DNA of 64,000 nt from Brumimicrobium sp040882265. Its GTDB lineage: Bacteria > Bacteroidota > Bacteroidia > Flavobacteriales_D > Crocinitomicaceae. The notes under the pieces were generated by a model that was not told the origin of the DNA, ran no database searches, and saw nothing but the letters and a program-made list of their open reading frames with translations. Made by a program: the position numbers and the translations under genes. The stretch spans positions 1 to 64,000 of the forward strand of contig JBBEBO010000157.1 of NCBI GenBank assembly GCA_040882265.1, in the 5' to 3' direction. Shown piece after piece: positions 43,104 to 51,918 of the stretch (positions are counted from its first letter, which is position 1; every line of letters starts with the position of its first letter).

Positions 43104-45473
43104 ATGTACGTAATCAAAAGAGACGGCAGAAAAGAGCCAGTAAAATTCGACAAAATAACCGCAAGAATAGTGAAGATGTGCTACGGATTAGATCCGCTAG
43201 TATCACCTGAAAGTGTTGCAATGAAAGTAATTGAAGGAATCTATGACGGTGTGACAACTATCGTTTTAGATAACCTTGCTGCTGAAGTAGCTGCTTCAAA
43301 AACAATTGAACACCCAGATTATGCGTTACTAGCTTCGCGTATCTCGGTTTCGAATTTGCACAAAAACACGAAAAAAACGTTTTCTGAAACAATGGAAGAC
43401 CTTTATCGTTATATCGACCCAAAAACAGGTAAAAATGCAGCTTTGTTAGCAGACGATGTATACGACATCATTAAGGAAAACAGTGAACGTCTCGATTCTA
43501 GCATTATTTATGATCGTGATTTTAGATATGATTACTTTGGTTTTAAAACATTAGAGCGTTCTTATTTACTGAAATTAGATGGAGAAATAGCTGAACGTCC
43601 TCAACATATGTTGATGCGTGTTTCTGTTGGTATTCACAAAGATGATATCGATTCAGTGATCAAGACATACAACCTTATGTCAGAAGGTTGGTTTACACAT
43701 GCTACTCCAACTTTGTTTAATGCTGGAACACCAAAACCTCAGATGTCTTCTTGTTTCTTACTAACAATGAAAGAAGATAGCATTGAAGGAATTTATGATA
43801 CGCTTTCAAGCTGTGCTAAAATATCTCAATCTGCTGGCGGAATAGGATTGGCTCTGCACGATATTCGTGCAAAAGGATCTTATATACGTGGAACAAACGG
43901 TACTTCGAACGGGATTGTACCAATGCTGCGCGTGTTTAATGATACTGCAAGATATGTTGATCAAGGTGGAGGAAAACGTAAAGGTTCTTTCGCAATGTAC
44001 CTCGAACCATGGCACGCGGATGTGTTTGACTTCCTAGAAATGAAGAAAAACCACGGTAAAGAAGAAAACAGAGCACGTGATTTATTTTACGCACTTTGGA
44101 TTCCAGATTTATTTATGCAACGTGTTGAAGAAAACGGGGAATGGACGTTAATGTGTCCTAACGAGTGTCCAGGTTTATCTGATGCATACGGGGAAGAGTT
44201 TGAAGCGCTTTATACGAAATATGAAAAAGAAGGAAAAGGAAGAAAAACAATTAAAGCACAAGAGCTTTGGTTTAAAGTTTTGGAATCTCAAATTGAGACA
44301 GGAACTCCTTACATGCTTTATAAAGATGCAGCAAACAAGAAATCAAATCAAAAGAATTTAGGTACGATTAAATCGTCCAATTTATGTACTGAAATTATTG
44401 AGTACACTGCACCTGATGAGGTAGCTGTTTGTAATTTGGCATCATTAGCCCTTCCAAAATATGTAACAGAAGATGGTTTTGATTACGATAAATTGTTTGA
44501 AGTTACATATCAAGCAACTGTAAACTTAAACAGAATCATTGATGGAAATTATTACCCTGTAGATGAGGCGAAAAATTCAAATATGCGTCACCGTCCAATC
44601 GGATTAGGTGTACAAGGGTTGGCTGATACATATATTTTAATGAGAATGCCTTTTGATTCTCCAGAAGCACAAAAGTTAAACAAAGAAATTTTTGAAACAA
44701 TCTATTATGCTGCAATGACAGCATCTAAAGACTTGGCTAAAGTAGAAGGTCCATACGAAACTTGGAAAGGTTCTCCTGTTTCTGAAGGAGTTTTCCAGTT
44801 CGATATGTGGGATGTTACTCCTTCTGATCGTTGGGAGTGGGATATACTGAGAGATGAAGTTAAAGAACACGGTGTTCGTAACTCATTGCTACTTGCTCCA
44901 ATGCCGACGGCATCTACAGCTCAAATTTTAGGAAATAACGAATGTTTTGAGCCATATACGTCAAACGTTTATACAAGACGCGTACTTTCAGGTGAGTTTA
45001 TTATCGTAAACAAGCACTTGTTACGTGACTTGGTAAAAGAAGGTTTATGGAACAACAATATGCGTCAAAAATTAATGGCTGCAAATGGTTCAGTTCAAGA
45101 TATACCAGAAATTCCACAACACATAAAAGACCTTTATAAAACAGCCTGGGAATTGTCTCAAAAAGCGATTATTGAGCAAGCTGCAGATCGCGGAGCTTAT
45201 ATTTGTCAATCACAATCGTTAAATATTTTCATGGAAAATGCAAACTTTGGTAAGTTGACATCAATGCATTTCTACGGTTGGAAAAAAGGACTTAAAACAG
45301 GAATGTACTATTTAAGAACGAAAGCCGCTACTAATGCAATTCAGTTTACTGTTGATAAATCAATAACTGAAAAAGGTAAAGAAGAAGATGCTCCAATGAC
45401 AACAGAAGAAATCCAATCACAGGTTTCTTGCTCATTGGATGATCCAGATGACTGCGAAATGTGTAGTGGTTAA
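43104..45473 (+). CDS. nrdA: ribonucleotide reductase class I, alpha subunit
   Basis: A 789-residue catalytic subunit. An ATP cone (about 1-90) for activity control is followed by the ten-stranded barrel with NLCTEIIEYT and CNLAS active-site stretches, MPTASTAQILGNNECFEP, and a C-terminal tail with the CEMC redox pair that is reduced by thioredoxin or glutaredoxin. Together with nrdB it forms the aerobic reductase. A strong terminator follows the stop. Length and order are normal for Bacteroidota. Confidence 0.95.
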   Translation: MYVIKRDGRKEPVKFDKITARIVKMCYGLDPLVSPESVAMKVIEGIYDGVTTIVLDNLAAEVAASKTIEHPDYALLASRISVSNLHKNTKKTFSETMEDLYRYIDPKTGKNAALLADDVYDIIKENSERLDSSIIYDRDFRYDYFGFKTLERSYLLKLDGEIAERPQHMLMRVSVGIHKDDIDSVIKTYNLMSEGWFTHATPTLFNAGTPKPQMSSCFLLTMKEDSIEGIYDTLSSCAKISQSAGGIGLALHDIRAKGSYIRGTNGTSNGIVPMLRVFNDTARYVDQGGGKRKGSFAMYLEPWHADVFDFLEMKKNHGKEENRARDLFYALWIPDLFMQRVEENGEWTLMCPNECPGLSDAYGEEFEALYTKYEKEGKGRKTIKAQELWFKVLESQIETGTPYMLYKDAANKKSNQKNLGTIKSSNLCTEIIEYTAPDEVAVCNLASLALPKYVTEDGFDYDKLFEVTYQATVNLNRIIDGNYYPVDEAKNSNMRHRPIGLGVQGLADTYILMRMPFDSPEAQKLNKEIFETIYYAAMTASKDLAKVEGPYETWKGSPVSEGVFQFDMWDVTPSDRWEWDILRDEVKEHGVRNSLLLAPMPTASTAQILGNNECFEPYTSNVYTRRVLSGEFIIVNKHLLRDLVKEGLWNNNMRQKLMAANGSVQDIPEIPQHIKDLYKTAWELSQKAIIEQAADRGAYICQSQSLNIFMENANFGKLTSMHFYGWKKGLKTGMYYLRTKAATNAIQFTVDKSITEKGKEEDAPMTTEEIQSQVSCSLDDPDDCEMCSG

Positions 45474-45507
45474 TAATTGTGCCGTTTTTATTGCACTACT
45501 CAAACAG

Positions 45508-45536
45508 AAACACGTCTCGAAAGGGACGTGTTTTTT
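45508..45536 (+). terminator. terminator of nrdBA
   Basis: An 11-bp stem (AAACACGTCTC with GGGACGTGTTT, one T:G pair) capped by GAAA, followed by T residues, 34 bp after the nrdA stop. Confidence 0.85.
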
Positions 45537-45618
45537 GTTGGTGTAATAAGTGTTTTGAAACACTATTGTCTGAGATAAATTGGGTCCTCTCATTTCATTC
45601 AAGGTTGTAGGATATACT

Positions 45619-45646
45619 GTAGGGACGAACGGCTGTTCGTCCCTAC
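45619..45646. repeat. REP-like palindrome
   Basis: A perfect 12-bp inverted repeat: GTAGGGACGAAC (45619-45630), GGCT, GTTCGTCCCTAC (45635-45646). This GTAGGG(A/G)CGAAC palindrome is, from memory, a recurring intergenic repeat in Cyanobacteria, Bacteroidota and others, often called a REP. It lies between nrdA and rdgB. No transposase is nearby. It is GC-rich relative to its surroundings. Confidence 0.6.
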
Positions 45647-45707
45647 TTGATATAAAAATCACGCAATACACGCCCTACACAAAGTGCCGACGGATTCGGT
45701 AAATTCG

Positions 45708-46313
45708 TCACTGGTTACTACAAAATTTGTCATTAAAAAAAGTCACCATCTTCTCAATTGCCCTTCCCCGATGACTCATTCTATTTTTTTCATCCATCGA
45801 CATTTCGGCAAATGTTCTACCACAGTTTTCAGGTTCAAAGATTGGGTCATAGCCGAAGCCATCATTTCCAACTCTTTTATTGCGAATTTCTCCATTTACA
45901 ATTCCTTCAAAGAAATGTGTTTCATCATCTAAAAGAAGTGCAACAACCGTTCTAAAATTTGCCTTTCTACTGGGTTGATCTTTTAACTTTTGAAGTACTA
46001 AATCCATGTTTTTTTCGCTATTTTTCTCCGGCCCAGCATATCGTGCACTATAAACTCCTGGCTCACCATTTAGCGCATCAATTTCTAGTCCAGTGTCATC
46101 AGCAAAGCAATTCACTCTGTATTTGTCACGAACATATTTTGCCTTCTGCAAAGCATTTCCTTGTAAATCTGGTTGGGTTTCAGGTATTTCATCAGTACAT
46201 CCAATCTCTGAAAGTGTTTTAACCACAACGTGTGAAGGTAGTAACGATTGAATCTCTTTTGCTTTATTTGCGTTTTGAGTGGCAAAGACTAACGTAATTG
46301 TTTCTTTTGACAT
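45708..46313 (-). CDS. rdgB: non-canonical purine NTP pyrophosphatase (RdgB/HAM1)
   Basis: A 201-residue Ham1-family enzyme that hydrolyses ITP, dITP and XTP to the monophosphate, cleaning the nucleotide pool. Motifs are FATQNANKAKE (10-20), ADDTGLEIDALNGEPGVYSARYAG beginning near residue 71, and FGYDPIFEP. Length is normal. It lies downstream of, and opposite to, the reductase genes, a functional but not operonic association. Confidence 0.92.
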   Translation of the reverse strand: MSKETITLVFATQNANKAKEIQSLLPSHVVVKTLSEIGCTDEIPETQPDLQGNALQKAKYVRDKYRVNCFADDTGLEIDALNGEPGVYSARYAGPEKNSEKNMDLVLQKLKDQPSRKANFRTVVALLLDDETHFFEGIVNGEIRNKRVGNDGFGYDPIFEPENCGRTFAEMSMDEKNRMSHRGRAIEKMVTFFNDKFCSNQ

Positions 46314-46385
46314 GAGATGTTTTTTACGAAATTAAAAATTACAGTTGAATTAAAAAGATTTAGTAGAGGAGGCATGGAAAAACTA

Positions 46386-47456
46386 TTATTTAAATAATGC
46401 CAAATAGTTATTTAAGTTAGCTTCAACGCTGAATTTTTCTTTAACAGTATTCTTTCCTTTTAATCCAATTGATTTTCTAAGTGACTTATCCTTGATTAAT
46501 TGTCTTAAAGTTTTTTCCCATTCTTCAACAGTATTACACAAAAAACCATTATTTCCATGAGAAATAATTTCTTTGTTAACCCCAACTGGTGAAGCGATTG
46601 TTGGAATTTCCAACGCCATGTACTGTAGAGCTTTAAACCCACATTTGCCTTTTGACCAAACATCTTCCTCTAAAGGCATAATTCCGATATTTATTTCAGC
46701 TAAATCTTGAATCTCCGTTTCCTTTTGCCATTTGACAAAGTGCAATGATTTTAATTTATAGTTGGGCGCTTCATTAGATATAACACGAAATTCAAATTTG
46801 TGTTCTTTTTCAAGCTTTGTGATAATTGGTACAATAAAATCTAAGTAACGCATGGTTGTATGGGTTCCAGTCCATCCAATTGTCAATAGTGGTTTTTCTT
46901 GATTTGTTGAAAGATTGTGGTGATTAACTAAATCAATAGTTGTTGGAATTACTTTTACATTGGAGTTAAATTGTTTAGCATAATCTGCTAAATATTCATT
47001 TCCTGCTGTAATTTGATGTGCCCATTTGATACAATATTTTATTTTCCAGTAAGCTTTCAATCTATTGTATTTAGCATTTATAGCACTGAAGTTGGGAAGC
47101 CAAATTGCATCATCAAAATCGTAAATGTATTTTACACCTAAAACTTTTGACAAGACCCATTCAAAAACAGGTGGCCCTAAATGAGCTGTTTCTCGGTGAA
47201 TAAAAACGTAATCGGCTTTTTTAATATGAAAAAGCAGAGCCCAACGTCGAAGGAAACTATTAAGAATTCCAACTATTTTATAAAGGGTGTTTCCTTTAGT
47301 ATATAGCGTTTTCCAGATTTTTTCGTTAAGAAAAGCGTAAAAACTTACTTCATAGCCCTCTTTTTCGAACGATTCAATATATTGTTCAAATCTAAATCGT
47401 TGTGAGGGAGCTTCGCCTTTTGGATATGGAGCCAGTATGTAAATTTTTTTACTCAC
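46386..47456 (-). CDS. GT4-like glycosyltransferase
   Basis: A 356-residue GT-B protein. N-terminal half with PKGEAPSQRFRFEQY and a later YIYDFDDAIW; C-terminal half with GWTGTHTTMRYLDF, the donor-binding region IGIMPLEEDVWSKGKCGFKALQYMA and an AS-P-V-G turn. It is a probable family 4 retaining transferase for a surface polysaccharide or lipid. Donor and acceptor unknown. The nearest other transferases are 13 kb away, so it is not part of a visible cluster. Confidence 0.82.
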   Translation of the reverse strand: MSKKIYILAPYPKGEAPSQRFRFEQYIESFEKEGYEVSFYAFLNEKIWKTLYTKGNTLYKIVGILNSFLRRWALLFHIKKADYVFIHRETAHLGPPVFEWVLSKVLGVKYIYDFDDAIWLPNFSAINAKYNRLKAYWKIKYCIKWAHQITAGNEYLADYAKQFNSNVKVIPTTIDLVNHHNLSTNQEKPLLTIGWTGTHTTMRYLDFIVPIITKLEKEHKFEFRVISNEAPNYKLKSLHFVKWQKETEIQDLAEINIGIMPLEEDVWSKGKCGFKALQYMALEIPTIASPVGVNKEIISHGNNGFLCNTVEEWEKTLRQLIKDKSLRKSIGLKGKNTVKEKFSVEANLNNYLALFK

Positions 47457-47541
47457 CTGACGAATATAGCGTAAACTAAGGGAAAATTTATACTTAAATA
47501 AAGGATTTGTTTATTCTATAGATGAAATAATCTTTTTTAGA

Positions 47542-48537
47542 CTAAACAAGAAAGTCTATCTCGTCAAATCGCTGACTTATTTCATCTAAAGTGTCATATA
47601 TTTCATTTAGATCAAAAGTAGTGACCAACTTAGTTCGATAAGGCTTAAAGTGAGGAATACCTTTGAAATAATTAGTGTAATGTCGTTTCATTTCAACTAA
47701 TGCTAGTTTTTCTCCTTTCCATTTTATACTCATATCTAAATGCCTACGAGTAACGTCTATTCGTTGTTGAAGTGTTGGCTTTGGTAAATGTTCACCGGTT
47801 TTATAATAGTGTTTAATTTCATTAAAAACCCATGGGTAACCAATACTAGCTCGTCCAATCATAAGCCCATCTACACCATATTTATTTTTGTATTCAACAG
47901 CTTTTTCAGGTGAGTCAATGTCACCGTTACCAAATACAGGAATGTGCATTCTTGGATTGTTTTTCACTTCTGAAATCAAGCTCCAGTCTGCTTCACCTTT
48001 ATACATTTGTTTGCGTGTACGCCCATGGATTGAAATCGCCTCTATCCCTACATCTTGTAGGCGCTCAGCTACTTCAACAATGTACTTTGTGTTTTCATCC
48101 CATCCCAAACGAGTTTTTACAGTAACAGGAAGCTTAGTGCTTTTTACTATTGCTGCAGTCATTCTAACCATTTTAGGGATATCTTGTAAAATTCCCGCAC
48201 CAGAACCTTTACAAGCTACTTTTTTTACGGGACAACCGTAGTTGATATCAATAATGTCTGGATTCGTTTTTTCGGTGATTTCAGTTGCTTGCTTCATACT
48301 TTCGATATCATTACCGAAAATTTGAATGCCTACAGGTCTTTCATATTCAAAAATATCAAGTTTTTGAACACTTTTTACGGCATCACGAATCAATCCTTCA
48401 GAGGAGATGAACTCTGTGTACATCAAGTCTGCACCATTTTCTTTACACAAAGCACGAAATGGCGGATCACTCACATCTTCCATCGGTGCAAGCAATAAAG
48501 GAAAATCTCCTAATTCTATGTTGCGTATTTTTGTCAA
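47542..48537 (-). CDS. dusB: tRNA-dihydrouridine synthase
   Basis: A 331-residue FMN-dependent TIM-barrel enzyme that reduces specific uridines in tRNA D-loops to dihydrouridine. The start APMEDVSDPPFRAL (17-30), the catalytic-loop cysteine C102 in NYGCPVKK, IHGRTRKQMYKG and the FMN-binding GNGDI and GLMIGRASIG segments are typical of DusB. Whether it modifies position 17 or several positions cannot be told. Bacteroidota usually have a single Dus. Confidence 0.92.
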   Translation of the reverse strand: MTKIRNIELGDFPLLLAPMEDVSDPPFRALCKENGADLMYTEFISSEGLIRDAVKSVQKLDIFEYERPVGIQIFGNDIESMKQATEITEKTNPDIIDINYGCPVKKVACKGSGAGILQDIPKMVRMTAAIVKSTKLPVTVKTRLGWDENTKYIVEVAERLQDVGIEAISIHGRTRKQMYKGEADWSLISEVKNNPRMHIPVFGNGDIDSPEKAVEYKNKYGVDGLMIGRASIGYPWVFNEIKHYYKTGEHLPKPTLQQRIDVTRRHLDMSIKWKGEKLALVEMKRHYTNYFKGIPHFKPYRTKLVTTFDLNEIYDTLDEISQRFDEIDFLV

Positions 48538-48679
48538 TCTACTTTACTGAAAAGTGTGTACAAAAGTACGGCTTAGTATGAGAACAACAAAAAATAATTT
48601 GAGTAGCCTTTTTTACATTGCTTTCGTAAACAGGTTAGTCGTTACAATACAAGCTTAATTCCTGCGTTTTAAGTTTGTT

Positions 48680-49351
48680 ATGAAAACTATCTCATTTATT
48701 ATTTTCTTTATTCCGTTTTTTGTGTTAGCTCAACAGCGTATAGGATTTGATGTGAGTTACAGACAAATGGGTATTAATTCGACATTAAGTTATCACAAGG
48801 TTTTTGCAGAAAACTGGTTAATATCAGGAGCACTTACTTATGGACAAAAAGGTAGATATATAGCTGATTACCGAGATTATGACCTTAGCAAAACAACGTT
48901 CTTTTCACCTTGGAATGAGGTGAATGAACCAATTATATCGAATGGTTCAGAATACCATCTAAAAAACTATTCTGTAAAAAATAAAGCCTTATCTGTTCAA
49001 ATAGGAATTGGTTATTTCCACAGCTTTAATGTTCAGCATGGACTTCGGGGACACATTTTAGCGCAGTATGGTCAAGCTTTTAACCGAATAAATGGCACTT
49101 ATGACGCTAGTGATCAAAGTTACAACAAACATAGATTAACAAAAACAAATCATTCCATAGCAGCCGTAAGCGCCGAATTATATCATACGATTCAAGTGTG
49201 GCAAAAATTCACGTTCTTTTATGGACTGAAAGCACCATATTATTTCTCGATTGATAAAAGTCGATTTAACCCAACAAGAAAAGACGACAATTTTTATGGA
49301 ATTGAACCTGAATTGAGTTTGGGAATAACTTATTTAATCGGAGATTGCTAA
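48680..49351 (+). CDS. predicted outer membrane protein, unknown
   Basis: A 223-residue exported protein with a signal peptide of about 17 residues ending in LAQ. The mature part alternates aromatic and polar residues (SGALTYGQKG, RGHILAQYGQAF), ends in LSLGITYLIGDC, and resembles an eight- to ten-strand outer membrane barrel. No family recognised. Divergent from dusB and 86 bp before aspS. Confidence 0.6.
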   Translation: MKTISFIIFFIPFFVLAQQRIGFDVSYRQMGINSTLSYHKVFAENWLISGALTYGQKGRYIADYRDYDLSKTTFFSPWNEVNEPIISNGSEYHLKNYSVKNKALSVQIGIGYFHSFNVQHGLRGHILAQYGQAFNRINGTYDASDQSYNKHRLTKTNHSIAAVSAELYHTIQVWQKFTFFYGLKAPYYFSIDKSRFNPTRKDDNFYGIEPELSLGITYLIGDC

Positions 49352-49437
49352 TGCTTCACACATTTTATGTCAATTAAAGGCGTTGACACCTAAAAAATAG
49401 ATTCTTCTTTCTATTTTTGTCCAAAATTGAATAAGTC

Positions 49438-51195
49438 ATGTACAGAACGCATAATTGTGGAGAATTAAGAATTTCGAATGTTGGAAATACAGTAACGCTT
49501 TCCGGATGGGTGCAGAGAACTCGAGAAATGGGAGGAATGACCTTTGTCGATTTACGCGACCGTTATGGAATTACACAATTGGCATTTAGTACTGATGATA
49601 ATGATGCTTTAAATCAGTCTGCTCGAAAGTTGGGGCGTGAATTCGTCATTCAAATTAAGGGAGAAGTCATTGAACGTTCAAGCAAAAATAAAAATATCCC
49701 AACAGGTGAAGTAGAGATTAAGGTTTCAGACCTAACGATTTTAAATGCTGCTAAAACACCACCTTTTACAATTGAAAAAGAAACAGATGGCGGAGAAGAG
49801 CTTCGCATGCAGTACCGTTATTTAGATCTTCGAAGAACAGTTATTCAAGATAAACTTCGCCTTAGAAATAAAGTTGCTTTAGAAACAAGAAAATATTTGG
49901 ACGGAATTGACTTTATGGATGTTGAAACTCCTTATTTGATTAAATCAACTCCTGAAGGCGCTCGAGATTTTGTTGTACCAAGTAGAATGAACCAAGGTGA
50001 GTTTTATGCGCTTCCACAATCTCCACAAACCTTTAAACAGTTGTTAATGGTTTCTGGAATTGATCGCTACTATCAGATTGTAAAATGCTTCAGAGATGAG
50101 GATTTAAGAGCTGACAGACAACCAGAGTTTACTCAAATTGATTGTGAAATGTCTTTTGTAGAGCAAGAAGATATTCTCAAAACATTTGAAGGATTGGTAA
50201 AACACCTATTTAAAACATGTAGAAGTATAGATTTTGATGGAGACTTCCCACGTATGTCTTACGCTGAAGCAATGGAAAAATACGGTTCTGATAAGCCAGA
50301 CATTCGTTTTGGAATGGAATTTAAAAACTTGAACGCTGTTGCCCAAAATAAAGGGTTTAAAATATTTGATGAAGCAGAATTGGTTGTTGGAATTGTTGCA
50401 GAACAATGTGCTGTTTACACCAGAAAACAACTAGATAAACTTACAGATTGGGTAAAAAGACCACAGGTTGGAGCAAAAGGATTGGTTTACGTGAAGTACA
50501 ATGAAGACGGTTCTTTTAAAAGTTCAGTTGATAAATTCTATTCACAAGAAGACCTAAAAACTTGGGCCGAAATAGCAGGAGCAAAACCAGGTGATTTAAT
50601 GCTCATTTTGAGTGGAGAAGCTGAAAAAGTTCGCAAACAAATGAGTGATTTGCGTTTACACATGGGGAATGAACTAGGGTTGAGAAATCCGAATGAATTT
50701 AAACCTCTTTGGGTAGTTGATTTCCCCCTTTTAGAGTGGGATGAAGAAACTGAGCGTTATCATGCAATGCATCATCCGTTTACTTCACCGAAATCAGAAG
50801 ATTTGGAACTCATTAAAACAAAGCCAGGAGAAGTTCGTGCAAACGCTTACGATTTAGCGATGAACGGTGTGGAGCTAGGCGGAGGTTCAATTCGTATTCA
50901 CGATCGCGAGCTTCAATCACAAATGTTTGACTTACTAGGCTTCACAAAAGAAGAGGCTGAAGCTCAATTTGGATTCTTGATGAATGCTTTTGAATTTGGA
51001 GCTCCACCGCATGGAGGAATTGCTTTTGGTTTAGATCGGTTGGTGGCAACTATGGGTGGATCAGACTCAATCCGTGATTATATTGCATTTCCAAAAAACA
51101 ACGCCGGTAGAGACATCATGATTAATGCACCAGCAAATATTGACGAAGTTCAATTAAATGAGCTTGCGCTTAGTTTGAAGAAAATAGAGGATTAA
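49438..51195 (+). CDS. aspS: aspartate--tRNA ligase
   Basis: A 585-residue class II synthetase with the bacterial layout: N-terminal OB-fold (1-105) with LSGWVQRTREMGGMTF, catalytic core with FVVPSRMNQGEFYALPQSPQ near 180, a GAD insertion (about 280-405), and motif 3 (FGLDRLVA) near 540. It may be the non-discriminating form that also charges tRNA-Asn; that cannot be decided here. A -7-like TATTTTTG sits at 49412-49419, within an AT-rich hairpin. Confidence 0.95.
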   Translation: MYRTHNCGELRISNVGNTVTLSGWVQRTREMGGMTFVDLRDRYGITQLAFSTDDNDALNQSARKLGREFVIQIKGEVIERSSKNKNIPTGEVEIKVSDLTILNAAKTPPFTIEKETDGGEELRMQYRYLDLRRTVIQDKLRLRNKVALETRKYLDGIDFMDVETPYLIKSTPEGARDFVVPSRMNQGEFYALPQSPQTFKQLLMVSGIDRYYQIVKCFRDEDLRADRQPEFTQIDCEMSFVEQEDILKTFEGLVKHLFKTCRSIDFDGDFPRMSYAEAMEKYGSDKPDIRFGMEFKNLNAVAQNKGFKIFDEAELVVGIVAEQCAVYTRKQLDKLTDWVKRPQVGAKGLVYVKYNEDGSFKSSVDKFYSQEDLKTWAEIAGAKPGDLMLILSGEAEKVRKQMSDLRLHMGNELGLRNPNEFKPLWVVDFPLLEWDEETERYHAMHHPFTSPKSEDLELIKTKPGEVRANAYDLAMNGVELGGGSIRIHDRELQSQMFDLLGFTKEEAEAQFGFLMNAFEFGAPPHGGIAFGLDRLVATMGGSDSIRDYIAFPKNNAGRDIMINAPANIDEVQLNELALSLKKIED

Positions 51196-51241
51196 AAAAA
51201 AGTGACGAATCTGAGGTAAAAACCATTTATGATTCGTCACT
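51194..51241 (-). terminator. terminator of carbonic anhydrase gene
   Basis: On the minus strand, an 11-bp perfect stem (AGTGACGAATC, 51231-51241 complement, with its mate at 51201-51211) and a 19-base loop, followed by seven T residues (51200-51194). It sits between the convergent aspS and carbonic anhydrase genes. Confidence 0.75.
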
Positions 51242-51274
51242 AATTGCATTTTATGATAACTAATGTTCGAACAA

Positions 51275-51892
51275 TTAATCGAAAAACTTAACTTTTCCAG
51301 ATTCGATATCGTACATTCCACCGAGAATTTTGATCTCACCGTTTTTCTCCATTTCTGCAAGTACTTCGCTTTTATTTCGAATTTCATCAATCGCATGCAT
51401 TACATTTTCGTCCGCTACTTTTTGTACAGCATCTGGGTTTGTAATGTCATCAACTGAAGGAGAAACTTTTGCAATGGCTGGTTTTACTTTGCTCAAAAGC
51501 GCTGTAATATTACCCATTTCTACATTTTTACAAGCCGCAGTTACAGCACCACATTTTGAATGACCTAGCACTAAAAGCAACTTAGATCCTGCTACTTTAC
51601 AAGAGTACTCAAGAGATCCGAGTACATCTTCGTTAACGATATTTCCGGCTACACGAGCATTAAAAACATCACCAATTCCTTGGTCGAATATTAATTCAGA
51701 AGAAGTCCTTGAATCGATACAACTCAAGATTGCCGTGTGTGGAAATTGTCCATCTACGGTATCTTTTACTTGACTCATTAAGTTTCTATCAGTCATATTT
51801 CCAGCTACAAACCGGTTGTTTCCTTCAATTAATAATTTTTTTGCTCCATCTGGGGTGAGCTGTGTTTGTGATTCTTTTGTTTGTGTTTTCAT
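51275..51892 (-). CDS. beta-carbonic anhydrase
   Basis: A 205-residue enzyme that interconverts CO2 and bicarbonate. Zinc site and dyad are complete: C58 with D60-x-R62, then H111 and C114 in LGHSKCGAV. The N-terminal helix (13-32) with NNRFV is normal. It is the second gene after a SulP transporter (26-bp gap), so it probably interconverts bicarbonate brought in by that transporter. Which of the beta clades it belongs to is not certain. Confidence 0.92.
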   Translation of the reverse strand: MKTQTKESQTQLTPDGAKKLLIEGNNRFVAGNMTDRNLMSQVKDTVDGQFPHTAILSCIDSRTSSELIFDQGIGDVFNARVAGNIVNEDVLGSLEYSCKVAGSKLLLVLGHSKCGAVTAACKNVEMGNITALLSKVKPAIAKVSPSVDDITNPDAVQKVADENVMHAIDEIRNKSEVLAEMEKNGEIKILGGMYDIESGKVKFFD

Positions 51893-51918
51893 ATCTATAA
51901 ATTTTTCGTTTTAACTAA

